Source: Hemileia vastatrix
Lineage: Eukaryota > Basidiomycota > Pucciniomycetes > Pucciniales > Zaghouaniaceae
DNA length: 64,000 bases
Direction of reading: 5' to 3'
Assembly (NCBI GenBank): GCA_030280995.1
Contig: JASXTE010000014.1
Location: 8,720,656 to 8,784,655 of the forward strand
Shown: positions 1-10,898 of the stretch, piece by piece
Position numbering within the stretch: the stretch's first letter is position 1
How the letters are laid out: every line of letters starts with the position of its first letter
Position numbers and translations under genes: made by a program
Notes under the pieces: model-generated
Told to the model about the DNA's origin: nothing
Seen by the model: only the letters and a program-made list of their open reading frames with translations
Database searches by the model: none

Positions 1-2448
1 TTTTTCCTGGTACTTACTATCAAGTTTCATTAATGCATTAAGTGAAACTACGCTACCTGCAGCCCCAGTGTCAAGAATGGCATTCATTTCTTTTCCACAT
101 ATGATAACAGGTGCTCTGATAGGTGTTATTTTGTAAGTATCATGAGATACATCTTTAATTATTTCAGCTTCCTCTATGGAAGTTAAAGATGTGTCTGTAT
201 GAGGTATAGCATCATTCAGGAACATTATATCCTGTTCTAATACAAATATCTCATTTTCATCATCACTGTAAGATATGTTACTCTTGCAATCCTCACTGGA
301 TTCCACATTCTCATCTTCATGATTACTAGGTTCAGAATTTTGTGAGGTTTCAATAACATTTATTCTTTTCTTACACGTGTGACCTTTAACCCAAGGTTCA
401 TTACATTTGTAACAAGTGTTATTTTCTTGTCTCTTAGGGACAAGGGGAGCTGAAGGTTTTTTCTTTTCCACTGGTAACTTACTTGTAGTAGGTTTTACCA
501 CTTCAACACTTTGTCTGTAATTACTATACTTGGTTTCATATTTGTGGTTTAATAATATCTCATTGCATATATTAATGAATCCAGAGGTGTCTCTGACAGT
601 TTCAGTTCTAGCTACAATAATGTCTCTAACTGATATAGGCAACTTGTATATTATTTTTTCTTTCCACTCTTCATAATCCATTTTTGGATCCATAGCTTTC
701 ATGATTTTTATTAAATTCATTAAGAAGACCATGGGTTTATCTCCAGCATTTGGATTATATCTGGCCCTTTCATACAGTCTTTGTTGAGTGATTCTAAATT
801 TTGGGCCACCAAATTGCCTTTCAATTAGTGCCTTCCATTCATTCCAGGAGTAATTAATTCCCTCACTCAATACAGATTCAAACCATAATAAGGCCACATC
901 TGTAAATAAAGATATTAACTTTGAAGTAATTTCTTCATCAGGTAATTTGTATGAAAATTTTAAGTTATCAATTCTTTGTATGAATTGTTGCCAATCAGAT
1001 TTTGAATCCCCGTCAAAAGAAGGGTACTGATCTAACTTAGGCCAGTTCTTTTGGCTAGTTTTTGCTTCCCTAACCTGAGGAATATTGAGTAATTCACTTA
1101 CTTTAGAAAGATGATCATTTATTTCATCTTTTACTGATTTTATATTCTCAGAGCCTATGACACTATGTTCATGTTCTATCATTGGTTTATCCTCAGAGTG
1201 TTTCATAAAACCTGGTACTCTTTCTACATAAGAGGTATTATCCTTTATTGTTTCAGTATTTTTCAAAATGTTAGCTACTTCAATTTCTACCCTTTGTAAC
1301 CTATCTTTTATTACAGGTACTTGAGTCAAAGTATCATTTACATTTGAAAAAGACAATTTTACACGTCCCTCTATGGTAGCCATAATATTCTGAGAGTGTT
1401 CTAATTTACTTTCTAAATTTCTAATCTCAGATTTTAATCTTTTATTCTCATTGATTAATTCATTATTTGAATTTTCAATAATTTTTAATCTATTGGCTGT
1501 GGTACTCAATGATTGTGTTAGCTGCAATAATACATTTTCTGTATTAATGTTTGACTCTTTTGAAAACTCTTCCAATTTTTCAATTCTCAATAATAATTTA
1601 CTTATTATTTTTGATTCCATTGGATTCTCTTTTAAAAAATATTCTATTTTTTCCGTTTCCAATTCAGAAGACTCATTTTCAGGGTCAAGATTTAATTCAT
1701 TTGATTCAATTTTTATATTAATAGTATTTTCCTGGTGATCCATAAAACTATTTACATTGTCCTCATGTAAAGACAAGTTTAACATATTCTGTTCAAATGA
1801 ATAATCCTTTAAATCCTTATCAATAATATCCAATATTTCCTTATCAATCTCATTACCTATAAGTAATTTATTGTCAGGTTGATATAATTGATCATAAGAA
1901 GTTGGATGACTTACCAAGGTCTTATCCCACTTCCTCTGCCTCTCCTTGCCTTTCCCCTGTAGGGGTGACTGCTGGAGCCCTGCTGTTGAGGATTGTTGTA
2001 GTTTTGGGCGTACCAATCCCATTTCCATTTGCTTACTGTAATTTTTTGGTCCTCCTCTTGGGCTGGAGGTGTTGCTATGGAATTGTTGGTTGCTACTGTT
2101 GGTGGTTGAGTCTTTATGTCCACTAGAGCTTGGTTGACTTCTATGAAACCTTGAGCTGCTCTCTTTTCCAGATTGTTGATCTGGTCCACTATATTGTTGA
2201 CTCTTACTGTCAAGGTGTTCATTAGGGTGGATAGGGAGTGAACTTGTTCTTGTAATGTATTTTTTGATTTCTTTATTGAAACCTGCTTTAGAAGCTTTTC
2301 CCTTTCCTCCAGAGACATTGACGGAGTGTTGTTTATTATGGGAGAGTCCTGGCCCTCCATTTGAATGTCCTGTAACAGGTCTTTCAGCTCTAGGTCTTAA
2401 GTTATAAGGTTTTGCCTTATTACTTACAATGTCATTGTTGTCACACAT
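1..2448 (-). CDS. gag-pol: Gag-protease polyprotein of element A (partial, runs off left edge)
   Basis: The minus frame from an ATG at 2448 to base 1 contains no stop (816 codons) and has no terminator inside the window. The product is the structural Gag of an LTR retrotransposon fused to Pol. Residues about 190-400 are acidic and rich in coiled-coil heptads. The following Gag core contains WPKLDQYPSFDGDSKSDWQQF, closely matching the Gag of B, C and F. A zinc knuckle CYKCNEPWVKGHTC is encoded near 378-417. The aspartic protease active site DTGA lies at about 60-75 in ILDTGAAGSVVS. The first ATG was chosen because an in-frame TAA lies just upstream at 2461-2463. Gag and protease share one frame, so no frameshift is needed. 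This is the best preserved coding region of any element here. Confidence 0.85.
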   Translation of the reverse strand, partial: MCDNNDIVSNKAKPYNLRPRAERPVTGHSNGGPGLSHNKQHSVNVSGGKGKASKAGFNKEIKKYITRTSSLPIHPNEHLDSKSQQYSGPDQQSGKESSSRFHRSQPSSSGHKDSTTNSSNQQFHSNTSSPRGGPKNYSKQMEMGLVRPKLQQSSTAGLQQSPLQGKGKERQRKWDKTLVSHPTSYDQLYQPDNKLLIGNEIDKEILDIIDKDLKDYSFEQNMLNLSLHEDNVNSFMDHQENTINIKIESNELNLDPENESSELETEKIEYFLKENPMESKIISKLLLRIEKLEEFSKESNINTENVLLQLTQSLSTTANRLKIIENSNNELINENKRLKSEIRNLESKLEHSQNIMATIEGRVKLSFSNVNDTLTQVPVIKDRLQRVEIEVANILKNTETIKDNTSYVERVPGFMKHSEDKPMIEHEHSVIGSENIKSVKDEINDHLSKVSELLNIPQVREAKTSQKNWPKLDQYPSFDGDSKSDWQQFIQRIDNLKFSYKLPDEEITSKLISLFTDVALLWFESVLSEGINYSWNEWKALIERQFGGPKFRITQQRLYERARYNPNAGDKPMVFLMNLIKIMKAMDPKMDYEEWKEKIIYKLPISVRDIIVARTETVRDTSGFINICNEILLNHKYETKYSNYRQSVEVVKPTTSKLPVEKKKPSAPLVPKRQENNTCYKCNEPWVKGHTCKKRINVIETSQNSEPSNHEDENVESSEDCKSNISYSDDENEIFVLEQDIMFLNDAIPHTDTSLTSIEEAEIIKDVSHDTYKITPIRAPVIICGKEMNAILDTGAAGSVVSLNALMKLDSKYQEK
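1911..2360 (-). CDS. Overlapping +1-frame ORF inside gag of element A
   Basis: A 149-codon ATG-to-TAA frame lies wholly inside the gag frame, shifted +1 and starting 88 nt after the gag ATG. Residues about 25-75 look like a coiled coil (IKKSKNTLQEQVHSLSTLMN region). A conserved VSKWKWD follows, and the end is basic (HPYRGKARRGRG) with a terminal Pro-Trp. The same layout (IKK, coiled coil, V-x-K/Q-W-K/Q-W-D, HPYxG-basic) occurs in B (33839-34402), C (39648-40145) and F (58407-58736). The gag frame over the same bases is much less alike between A and B. The function is unknown; a small accessory protein of the element is the inference. The bases after the last Trp resemble a splice donor (GTAAGT). 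Confidence 0.55.
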   Translation of the reverse strand: MEGQDSPIINNTPSMSLEEREKLLKQVSIKKSKNTLQEQVHSLSTLMNTLTVRVNNIVDQINNLEKRAAQGFIEVNQALVDIKTQPPTVATNNSIATPPAQEEDQKITVSKWKWDWYAQNYNNPQQQGSSSHPYRGKARRGRGSGIRPW

Positions 2449-2768
2449 TTCACTTGGAATTTAAAGAATTTTGAGAATTTAGATATAAAACTTCAAGAAG
2501 GAGTTTTATCAGTATTTAACAATACCACTGAAGACAATCTTATTGCTTACTTATTGGTATTAAGTGAATATTTAAGTGCCAAAATTCAAATATGCTTTTA
2601 TGTGGTCACTTTAACTGGTCTACAATATGTAGCCGTGTTTTTATATTTCAAAGAAAACAACTGTCAGTATGATTCTTTCTAAATATTTAAAGAATTCTAC
2701 AAACCAATAAAAGAAAAGATTAAGAGTCCTGTTAAAAGAAAACAATTAATCAGTTTAATTGGTTTATT

Positions 2769-2936
2769 ATCTGCAAAGATCACAAATTTAATTGGTCTAT
2801 TGACAGACTCCCACTAAGAACAATTATATGTTAAATTAGTGGTAAAAATTTTATCTGCAAAGATCTCAAATTTAATTGGTCTATTTAACAGACCCACTAA
2901 TAACAATTATAAGTTAAATTAGTGGTAAAATTGTTG
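2769..2936. repeat. Two-unit 84-bp tandem duplication in the leader of A
   Basis: Two adjacent units of about 84 bp begin with TCTGCAAAGATC and contain AATTTAATTGGTCTAT and TTAAATTAGTGGTAAAA. They differ at only a few positions. They lie in the untranslated leader between the 5' LTR and gag. No coding sequence is seen in 2449-3114. Confidence 0.75.
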
Positions 2937-3114
2937 ATTCAATATCACAATTTTATAATATAACAGGGCTTCTTTTTCTAAAATCACTATATAAGTGACC
3001 CCAACCTGTTGTAATTATCCAAATATTTTTATAGGGATATTATTTACGTGCACCTTTTCTTGAAAATTTCACTTACCAGGATTATAACAGAATTCTTGAG
3101 GAAAGGCCCCCAAT

Positions 3115-4616
3115 TGTCAGGCTAAGGTCAAGTACAAAGACGTGAACTAGCTTGAATAGTCAGTTGTCTAGAAGGTTTAAATGGTCCTATATGAATACTG
3201 TAGTATAAATCCAATAAGCAGTAAAATATAATCAAAATTCAAAGGTCTCAATAATATAATTCTCACTAGTTTTATATATGGCTTACAATCTTTGTAGTTG
3301 GTAGAAAAATAGATTTTATAATTCAGATACTATTCAAAAGTCTTATCAAAGTACTAATTGATATGTATTGTAATTGGTTTGGTTATATTGGTTTAAATTG
3401 TAATGATAAAGAATGAAGAAATACAACCCAAAACCCTCCTCCTTTTATACACACTGAGTTCCCCAATGATTCCCTTGATGTACCACCCAATACACAGTTA
3501 ATCACGCCTCTAAACAACTAATAGACATTCCCATCAACATTCCCAGTGATCCATGACATAATTAGAAGAGTAATAACCGCCAAAATCCTGAAATAATAAG
3601 GGAAATCCATCAAAATTAAAGAAAAAGACAAAAAGAGAGTATATGCGTATAAAACAATAATATTAAGGACTAAAGGAGACTTTTTAAGTTTAATAATAGC
3701 TTAATAATCAGGGGGATTGACTGTAGAAATAATGGGGCTAATCCTGACATTATACTATGTGAAATTCCCATTCAAAAATAACCAAAATTGACTGAGAAAC
3801 CACCCAAAAACTTAAAAAAGAGCGTGAGATGTGGGGTAACTACATGCAGTTCTTGGCAGGCGCTTGCACAGGTAAATCCTTGACTAAAATTAGGCGAATT
3901 TAAGCGTGGTGATGAAATAAAGTGCCAAGAGTGAGGTTATTAATGAAATTAGTGCATATAAACAAGGTCAATGCACTATTAATTAAGCTAGGACACTAAA
4001 TAAGCGCCTGTCGCCTATTTTAGTGTGTTTCCCCACAGTGGGCGTAGAATGTGGGGTAATTATAGTGTGAAAAAGCTAACTTTGCTAAAAATGAAGCTAT
4101 TCACACGGGAAAAAAGCAGGCAGTATGTGGCCAGTACACAGAAGCCATTTCTGGCATAAAAAACACCAAATTTGAAAAGTGTTATTTTTATGCATTTAAA
4201 TAGCCAAATCAATAGTTCTAAATGAGCCCAATTGATCTGTCAAAGCGCAATTTTGATATTCTCAATTTTATAGCGCATATAGTCAACTTTTAAGTGAAAT
4301 AAAGCGCATTTCTTGTTTTTTGCATAAAACAATGAATATAACAGCTTTAAGTGTACTTAAAAATTATGCAGCCTTATACTTAAGGTTCTTAAGATTACCC
4401 TAACATATCCCAACTTAATATTAAGTACATAAGACCTATAAAAGGTGGATATATGCGTGTATATAAGGTGTTATAATGGCATTTTTTGTGTATTATCATA
4501 ATTTTACTTATGTATACTATTTGTGTACTCTTATTTATTATTCCCATGTATAGTTCATGTGTTTAACATAACTTATAAGTACTTTTTACTCAGTCCTGGA
4601 GATATACAGGCTGACA
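3115..4616 (-). repeat. 5' LTR of element A (about 1.5 kb)
   Basis: On the plus strand this begins TGTCAGGCTAAGG and ends ATATACAGGCTGACA. In element sense it therefore begins TGTCAGCCTG and ends with CA, giving TG...CA termini. It is inferred to be an LTR from its termini, from its place upstream of gag, and from the related solo LTR at 32254-33429, whose U3 start is alike (TGTCAGCC... then GGACTGAGTA). The partner copy is outside the window. Confidence 0.7.
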
Positions 4617-5249
4617 AAAACATAGTTGATTGAAACAATTTTGTTTGAAATGAAAATTTAATGAGAGAAAAATTTGTTATTTTTGAAAGTTTTTTTATTG
4701 AAGTTTTGAGGAATTTCGGTTATTTGAAAAGAAAGAAAAAAAATAGTTTTGAAAAAATAATTTGAAAGGAGGAAGTAATTTGTTTGAAGAATTTTAAAAG
4801 AGAGATTTAAAGGTTGAAGTTAAGTTTGAGAAGGATTGTTGTATTGAGTTTGTGAGAAATTTTGATAGTTTGAAGAAAAAGAAATAAGGGAAAGAATAAA
4901 AGAAATAAAATTAAAGGAATTATTGATTTTTTAAGATTTTATTTTAATGAATTTTAAATCTTTATTTTTTTATTTTATTTTTTTATTAATTTTTTTTAAT
5001 TTTAACTTTTCAATTTAATTCAATTTTACTTTATTTTATTTTATTTTATTTTATTTTATTTATTCAGTTTATTTATTTATTTTTAAAGAAGGTTGAAAAA
5101 GATTTTGAAAAGAAGAAAGAGGAAAAGAGAAAACAGAGTAAGGATTTTTAGAAGAGAGGAAGTTTTACAGTTTAAAGAAAATAAAAGAAAAAGAAAAGAA
5201 AAGAAAAAAGAGAAGAGAAGATATAAATAAAGGAGAGTTCTAAGGTTTT
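4617..5249. other. Purine/T-rich 3' region of E, no gene seen
   Basis: The plus strand runs from G/A-rich tracts (GAAAAGAAAGAAAA-like) to a TTTTATTTTATT tract at about 5030-5065. It matches 18320-18946 of element D in order and composition, which identifies it as the segment between the chromodomain and the 3' end. Short ORFs here are low-complexity artefacts. Confidence 0.6.
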
Positions 5250-6492
5250 TGTTTAAAGGATATTTAAGATGAAAAGATTTTAGGAGTTCAGGGGCGTTAG
5301 AAACATTGATGGCTGGTTCCCAGGATGTTTTGTCTGAGTCATCGAGGAAGCCTTCCCATTCCACAAGGTATTGAAGTTTCTCCTTGCGCATTCTTGAATC
5401 AAGGATATGGCTTACTTCCCACTCTAGATGGTCTTCTACTTCAACCTGTTCCGGAGGAGGTTGGTTCCTGCCAGGGTATGTTTATTGAGCTAGTTCCAGG
5501 AGAGATACTTAAAAAACAGGGTGAATAGCCTGATATTTAGGAGGTAGCTTGAGTTGAAATGCAGTTTTAGAGAATTTTGAGTCAATTTCAAATGGTCTGA
5601 AGCGCCTTTTGGCCAGTTTCTTTGATGGTCGAGTTGTTTGAATGTTTTGTGAGTCGAGCCATACTTTGTCACCTGTTTTGAAGGAAGGAGCAGATTGTCA
5701 ATGTTTGTCGGCTTGTTCCTTGTACCTTCAAATCGCTAATTCCAAATTTTATATAAGTTCTTCTTGGAGTTGTGATATGGCTCAAAGATAATGTTTCGCA
5801 GGATGACTAGTTCCTACATGAATTGAGTTGAATCAAGGATGTCTTCCATAAACAGTTTCAAAGGGAGATTTTCATGTCAAAGAATGAGTTGAGTTATTAT
5901 AAGCAAATCTGGCCAATGGTAACTATGTGGTCCAATCATCTTGTTGGTAACTGACATACATTCAAAGGTATTGTTTGAGGATTTGGTTGACCCTTTCCGT
6001 TTGCCCGTCAGTTTCAGGATGATAGGCCATGGAGAGATTCCTTGTGATATTTAGTTGTTGACACAATTGAGTCCAGAATGTGGATACAAACAATGAGCCT
6101 CTATCTGAAATAATATCATTAGGTAAGCCATGTTTGGAAAATACATATTCTAGAAACAATTTTGATAAATCTTCTGCTGTAGCAGTAGTAGTGGTTTTAA
6201 TGAAAATAGACATTTTTGAAAATCTGTCTACTATTTCAAATATAGCATCAAAATAATTAGAAAGAGGAAGTTGAGAAATAAAATCTATTGATAAATATTC
6301 CCAAGGTTTAGAGGGAAATGGAAGTGGTTGAAGCAACCCATGCTTCCGGTGACACAGAGCCTTATTCCTATTACATTCGTAACAAGATCTTATATAGGTC
6401 TTGATTTCTCTGGTTGTTCCTGGCCAGAAGAAATCCCTCGCTATTAACTGGTAGATTTTATCGACCCCAAAATGACCAGCTAATGGAGAATC
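5250..6492 (-). pseudogene. Integrase and chromodomain of element E (broken)
   Basis: This is the C-terminal part of Pol. From 6492 downward the zinc-binding HHCC region is visible (AGHFGVDKIYQ with CYECNRNK), then the catalytic core with Asp in SIDFISQLP, Asp in IISDRGSLF and Glu in DGQTERVNQ. That frame stops at 5962. Further down, fragments match the D integrase C-terminus in other frames. A chromodomain follows at about 5250-5391 (KLQYLVEWEGFLDDSDKTSWEP). Such chromodomains direct integration toward marked chromatin in Ty3/gypsy chromoviruses. The catalytic triad survives, but frameshifts and the solo LTR destroy the protein. Confidence 0.8.
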
Positions 6493-7264
6493 TGTCACTG
6501 GACGACCTACGCACAAGGTCGAGGATGTTCCTGAAAGTGAGATGCGGGATTTAGAAACTTCTTTGAAGCACAGAGGAATGATTCGAGGAAGTGATTTGAA
6601 GGTCACTCGAAGTAAGAGCTACAGGTTCGAGGTATATTCAAGAAGAATTATAAGATAGTTTCAAAGGTAATAGGAATTCTTAAGATCTCACGAAGGGTTG
6701 GAAACTCAATAATCAAAAGTTTAGGATTTAGAAATGATTTTTGAGAAAATAAAAGAAAGATACAATAACAATGATTTAACTTAAAGAATTTACCACTATT
6801 AAATGTAAATATGTTTTATAATTTAATTCTAAGGAATATCGAACCAAATACCCAACCCTTTTATATCTTTTATTCCTCCTCGCATTGACCTCCCTTTCAT
6901 CACACCATTCCCATACCATTGACCATTACTAACATACACTTAATCCCTCTTTGCTAATATCCGTCCCTGCTCAATTTACCCCTTTTAAATTAATTAACAA
7001 ACTTTCAATGAAAAACTACTACCGTACTATTACGTTGATCCTAGCGCTGTGCGTCGTTTATTGAAAATGAGACTAAGGCACCCTATTGAGAGATTGATTA
7101 ATTTAGATTTAGAGTTTAGGCTAGCGTAGTTAAATAGTAAGTACACAAAGGGGAATTGCAGTTGCTATGGGGAATTGCTTTCTGCACTTCGAGTATAGAT
7201 TTGGAACTCAATATTATTGATTTAATGAGCTGCTTTTGCCTCGAGTGTCATGTGGCGCGTGACA
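6493..7264 (-). repeat. Solo LTR (D/E family) in E integrase, TSD GAATC
   Basis: This 772-bp copy of the D/E LTR begins TGTCACTGGACGACC and ends GTGGCGCGTGACA on the plus strand. GAATC lies directly before (6488-6492) and after (7265-7269) it. The integrase sequence continues across the site as it does in D (around 20195), so this is a clean insertion followed by LTR-LTR recombination. Confidence 0.93.
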
Positions 7265-8580
7265 GAATCATATCGACTATTGAAAATCCATAATTTTATT
7301 TCATTATTGTCGGGTATGACTACTCTACCTTCGAAAACTAATAGACCTGATTCAATACTAAATATTTTGGCCCCTTGCTTTGAGAGTATTTTGTCTTTTA
7401 ACCCTAAACAATAATTTTCCTTCAACTGAGCTTCGAGGATGTTGGATAGTGGATTTTGGAACAATTGAATTGTCATAAAATTAAGTTGATGAGTCGTTAA
7501 CATTGATTCGTTGAAGATTGATTTCACATTTTCTGGGTTCTTGTCAGCAAATGTGTCCCCCCGCTGTGGGTAAACGTTGTCCAGATGCGATAGGATATCT
7601 GGGACAATAAAGTTATTACCTGGACAATAGGAAATAGAAAAAGGAAATTCAGACAGAAATTCAGCCCACCTGGCTTGACGCCTGGTTAACACTTTGGAAG
7701 ATATAAAGTATTTTAAAGCATTATGGTCCGTTAGGATTTGGAAAGGACTATATAGGATGAGAAGAGAAGATAGCCATTTTTTAAGACAATGAATAATAGC
7801 TAAAAGCTCTTTGTCATGAATTTCATAATTTAATTCTGCCGCAATGAGTTTGCGTGACTCAAAAGCAACAGGATGAAACAATTTTGTTTCAGAATTGAAT
7901 TGAGAAATGACCCCTGCAATAGCATAATCACTAGCGTCTGTCTCGACTAATGTCAAAGCAGAAGGATTAAAGTGTTGAAGAATCGTAGCTGTGATAAATG
8001 CAGTCTTCAATGATTTAAATTCCTTTTGTGCTGTAGAAGTAAAAACAAAAGGAATATCTTTTCTAAGAAGAGAAGTAAGATTGGAAATAGTTTTAGAGTA
8101 ATCTTTAATAAATCTTCTATAAAAATTGGCAACCCACAAAATTCCTTGGAGGGATTTAATGGTTTTGGGCTCAGGCCATTCCAGGACTTTTTGGACCTTT
8201 TTGTTGTCCATGACTAAACCATCAGTGGACAACTTAAACCCCAAAAAATCAATAGATTTCAGATGGAATTTGAATTTATTGTGCGTGGTGTAGAGACCGT
8301 GATCTCAAAGGCAATTTAGAACCTTTCAAACATGATGAATATGTTCATCTAGTGTCTTCGAGAAAATTAAAATATTGTCTAAGTAGATGACAACAAATTT
8401 TTTGACAAAATCTTGAAAGATGTCATTAAAAAAAGTTTGAAAAGTAGATGGTGCATTACATAATCCAAAAGGCATGACTAAATATTCAAAACTACCAAAT
8501 CTAGTGTGCATTGCAGTTAGTGGTTCATAACCTTCTGCAATGCAAATAAGATTATAAGAGCCTAAAGATCAATTTTAGAA
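7265..8580 (-). pseudogene. Reverse transcriptase C-terminus, RNase H and integrase N-terminus of E
   Basis: One open stretch (down from 8244) carries the RT thumb (FYRRFIKDYSKTISNLTSLL), the RNase H start ([16 protein letters not shown]), [26 protein letters not shown] and PDILSHLD, and ends where the solo LTR enters. Its last eleven residues are read from LTR sequence. Upstream, 8326-8511 encodes part of the RT palm, but the catalytic motif reads YLDN instead of YLDD. D keeps YLDD at the same place, so E has lost a metal-binding Asp. A stop and frame change separate the two pieces. Confidence 0.85.
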
Positions 8581-9658
8581 AAGAAATTAGCACCATTAAA
8601 AAGGGTAAGAAGCAATGACATAGGAGGAACCAGATACGCATTCTTTTTTGTGACTGTGTTGAGCTTTCTATAGTCAACACACAACCTAAGGCTACTGTCT
8701 TTTCTCTTTACAAAAATAACAGGGGAGCCGGTAGGAGATTTAGTGGCTCTGATGAAACCTTTGGCTACATTCTCTGCAATGTAGTCTCAAAAAACTTGAG
8801 ATTTGTCCTTCGACAAAGAATAGACAGGACCTGCCGGAGGTACTGGACCTAATAACTCTATTTGATGGTCGTAGGTTTGATGAAGTGGTAATTTATTGGC
8901 CTTGCATATTGAGAAAACATCAAGGAAATCGTGATAGATTTCTGGTAGAGTTGATTTAATGGCTTCAACGTTGATTTGGTTGTCCTCATCATCTTTGAGA
9001 GAACCTGTCGAGGAAAGACCAGAATTGAGAGAGCATAATTCGACTACTTTGAGGAAATTTAAATCCTCTACGAGTGAAGTGATCGAGCTAGAAAGGTTAG
9101 CTGATTGCTCATTTAGAGAAAGATTTGATGCTTGCAAGTCATCTGGAAGAGATTTGTCCTCTAGAAAGACATTGTCAGGTCGGTTGTTTAACTCCCTATT
9201 GACCTGCATTGAAGAATCAGAAATATACTTAGTGCATGGGGTGATCAATCCCCTTGACCAATCAATTTCAGGATTCCAATGGATTAAAAGGTCATGGCCA
9301 AGGATGGTATCATCCATTCTTTAGGCGTCCAAGACTGATAATTCCCACTTGAAGGGGGGAAAATTTGGAAATTTGAAAACCCATAAAACTTTCTTACTTA
9401 CCCAATATTTGGGTTCCTCTTATTCGACCAAATAAATTGGAGTTCTATCGATATCTGTGAATGTCAGCTTTAACTTCTCAGAAAAAGATAAACTGACAAA
9501 AGTAATTGAAGCTCCAGAGTCTGTAAGACAACTGAAGGGGGTATCCTCCTTGAAAAGAATGAATCTCAAGCGGTTTAAGGCAACTCCAGTCCTTAAGACA
9601 TGGAGGTTCTCTGCACTGGGAGAGATAAGATAGGTTGGTTTGCACACAAGTAAACTAT
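8581..9658 (-). pseudogene. Protease and RT N-terminal part of E pol (broken)
   Basis: The stretch down from about 9647 holds a retropepsin-like active site (FSCLTDSGASITFVS, DSGA) and ends at 9420. A second stretch (9317-8787) continues with DDTILGHDLLIHWNPEIDW, an acidic linker, and the RT fingers start (LPLHQTYDHQIELLGPVPPAGPVYSL). The parallel region in D (22565-21222) is unbroken and shows that these pieces belong to one reading frame. In-frame stops near 9320 and 8790 break it here. Confidence 0.8.
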
Positions 9659-9886
9659 CTAATAGTTTTTTGACCTTGAACTAGTACCTTCTCTTTCCTT
9701 CAACTTTACACAATCTTCTAGCTTGTTCTTACCCCCACAATACATACATAACCCATTATCTCCTCTTCTCTTCCTCTCAGCTTCTTTAAGTTCCCCTTTT
9801 GGATCCAGTACCTTACTGATATTGCCTGGGGTTGAGCTTTTTGGCTGAGGTTTGCCCTTTCCCTTATTGGGTTTGGATTTAATCAA
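9659..9886 (-). pseudogene. Gag C-terminus (zinc knuckle) of E
   Basis: This encodes the nucleocapsid end of Gag: a basic stretch (KPNKGKGKPQPKSS), then CMYCGGKNKLEDC and a short tail ending SRSKNY before TAG. D has CMYCGGKHKLEDC, so the zinc-binding His has changed to Asn in E. The last codons before the stop form the A AAA AAC slippery site. The N-terminal part of gag is separated from it by at least one frame change. Confidence 0.75.
9665..9671 (-). other. Probable -1 frameshift slippery site in E (A AAA AAC)
   Basis: In the gag frame the minus strand reads tcA AAA AAC TAT TAG, the classical X XXY YYZ heptamer, one sense codon before the gag stop. A -1 slip continues as CTA TTA GAT AGT into the protease frame that holds VCKPTYLIS. 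D has the same heptamer in the same codon phase at 22583-22589. Confidence 0.7.
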
Positions 9887-10127
9887 GAAGTATTGAGTTG
9901 TCCATGGGTGTGAAGAAGGTCCCGGTTTAAAATTTAGGCCTTGAGATTTGTTGGCGTATCAAAGATGTTGTAGTCATCCTTGGTAAATGCCGTCAAGTTT
10001 GAGGGTTCAATCCATTAAATCCGTTAAAGTAGTCATATTCTGACCTTGAAGATTTAATTGATCCAGAATCCTCAAAGGAAGTCCATTTTTTAAATTGATA
10101 CTTGAGGGCAGAATCATTCCAACCTAC

Positions 10128-10829
10128 TCAATTTTGAAGTGCTCTGAAGTTCGAAATATATTCAGAGGCTTTACCATTATCACTCATGGGGAGGAAATCA
10201 AGTTCAATTTCTGTGTTTTCAGTTTCATTAGGGTCACCGAACAACATAAAGAGTTGGTCTTCAAAATTTTCCCAGTTATTAATGATTAAGTGGGTTTCTG
10301 TCAAAGAGAGCATGAGAAGATAAGGTTCAAACCACCTTGCTGCTTTTCTGGCTAGGAATGAAGAAGCGTAAATGACCTTTGATCGGTTGTTATGGAACAG
10401 GAGCTTGCAGGTTTGCAAGAAGGGGCACATTCTGTCTGAATGTTCTCCATAGAATTTATCAGGAGATTTAATGGAAGGAGTTTTGAATTTTGATCCCTCC
10501 AAACAAGTTGCATTTGAAAGGGTTTTCATGAAAAGTCTCATGAAGTCTTCCAGAGAATCAGATGGTCCAGGTTCCAAAGGTTGACCAGAAGGGTGAGTAG
10601 CAGGAGAAGATGGTGCCTCATGCATTTTATCCTCTCCTTCTTCTTCCTTGCTAGAATCATCAAAATACTTGGGGATGTCTTCTACAGATTGGACTGAGTG
10701 TCCCTGTTCCCTAAGGTTGAGAGGTTCCAGGGAGTGAGTGCGGGAAACAGACTGTGTGGCTGTTGGCCTGCCTCTGGCGCAAGCCCTAGTAGTAGTGCAT
10801 GTAGGAGGAGTGCGTTGAACAGGTGCCAT
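10128..10829 (-). pseudogene. gag: Gag N-terminal part of element E
   Basis: A 233-codon frame starts at the ATG at 10829 (MAPVQRTPP). It is the retrotransposon capsid precursor. The N-terminus is Arg/Pro-rich, followed by an acidic linker (SSKEEEGEDKMHE) and the core of the retrotransposon gag fold (SDRMCPFLQTCKLLFHN, SSFLARKAARWFEPYL, NWENFEDQLFMLFGDPNE). It stops at RALQN, where D continues RALQTQVGWND, so a frameshift truncates it. D has an equivalent start at 23767 with the same sequence (MAPVQRTPP), which supports this start codon. Confidence 0.8.
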
Positions 10830-10898
10830 TTAAATAATTTAAAACACAAGAAAAAAAAGGACGTAGTAGCGCCAAAGAATGAGAACTATATATTATAC

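Larger units (their letters stand above)
1..4616 (-). mobile_element. Ty3/gypsy retrotransposon A, 5' half
   Basis: The element reads on the minus strand and runs off the left edge of the window. In order from its 5' end it shows an LTR (3115-4616), a leader (2449-3114), and a gag reading frame that passes into an aspartic protease motif at the edge. It appears to have inserted into the 3' untranslated part of element E, because E sequence homologous to D resumes directly at 4617. The second LTR and the TSD partner lie outside the window, so the full length is unknown. Confidence 0.85.

Noticed and set aside
1451..1738. Plus-strand ORFs at 1451-1738 and 1902-2126
   Set aside because: They are antisense shadows of the uninterrupted gag frame of A, with no homologous frame in B or F.
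1857..1914. A 58-nt intron joining the overlapping ORF of A to the gag frame
   Set aside because: Donor, branch site and acceptor look good, but splicing leads to an immediate stop from both frames, so it cannot fuse the two proteins.
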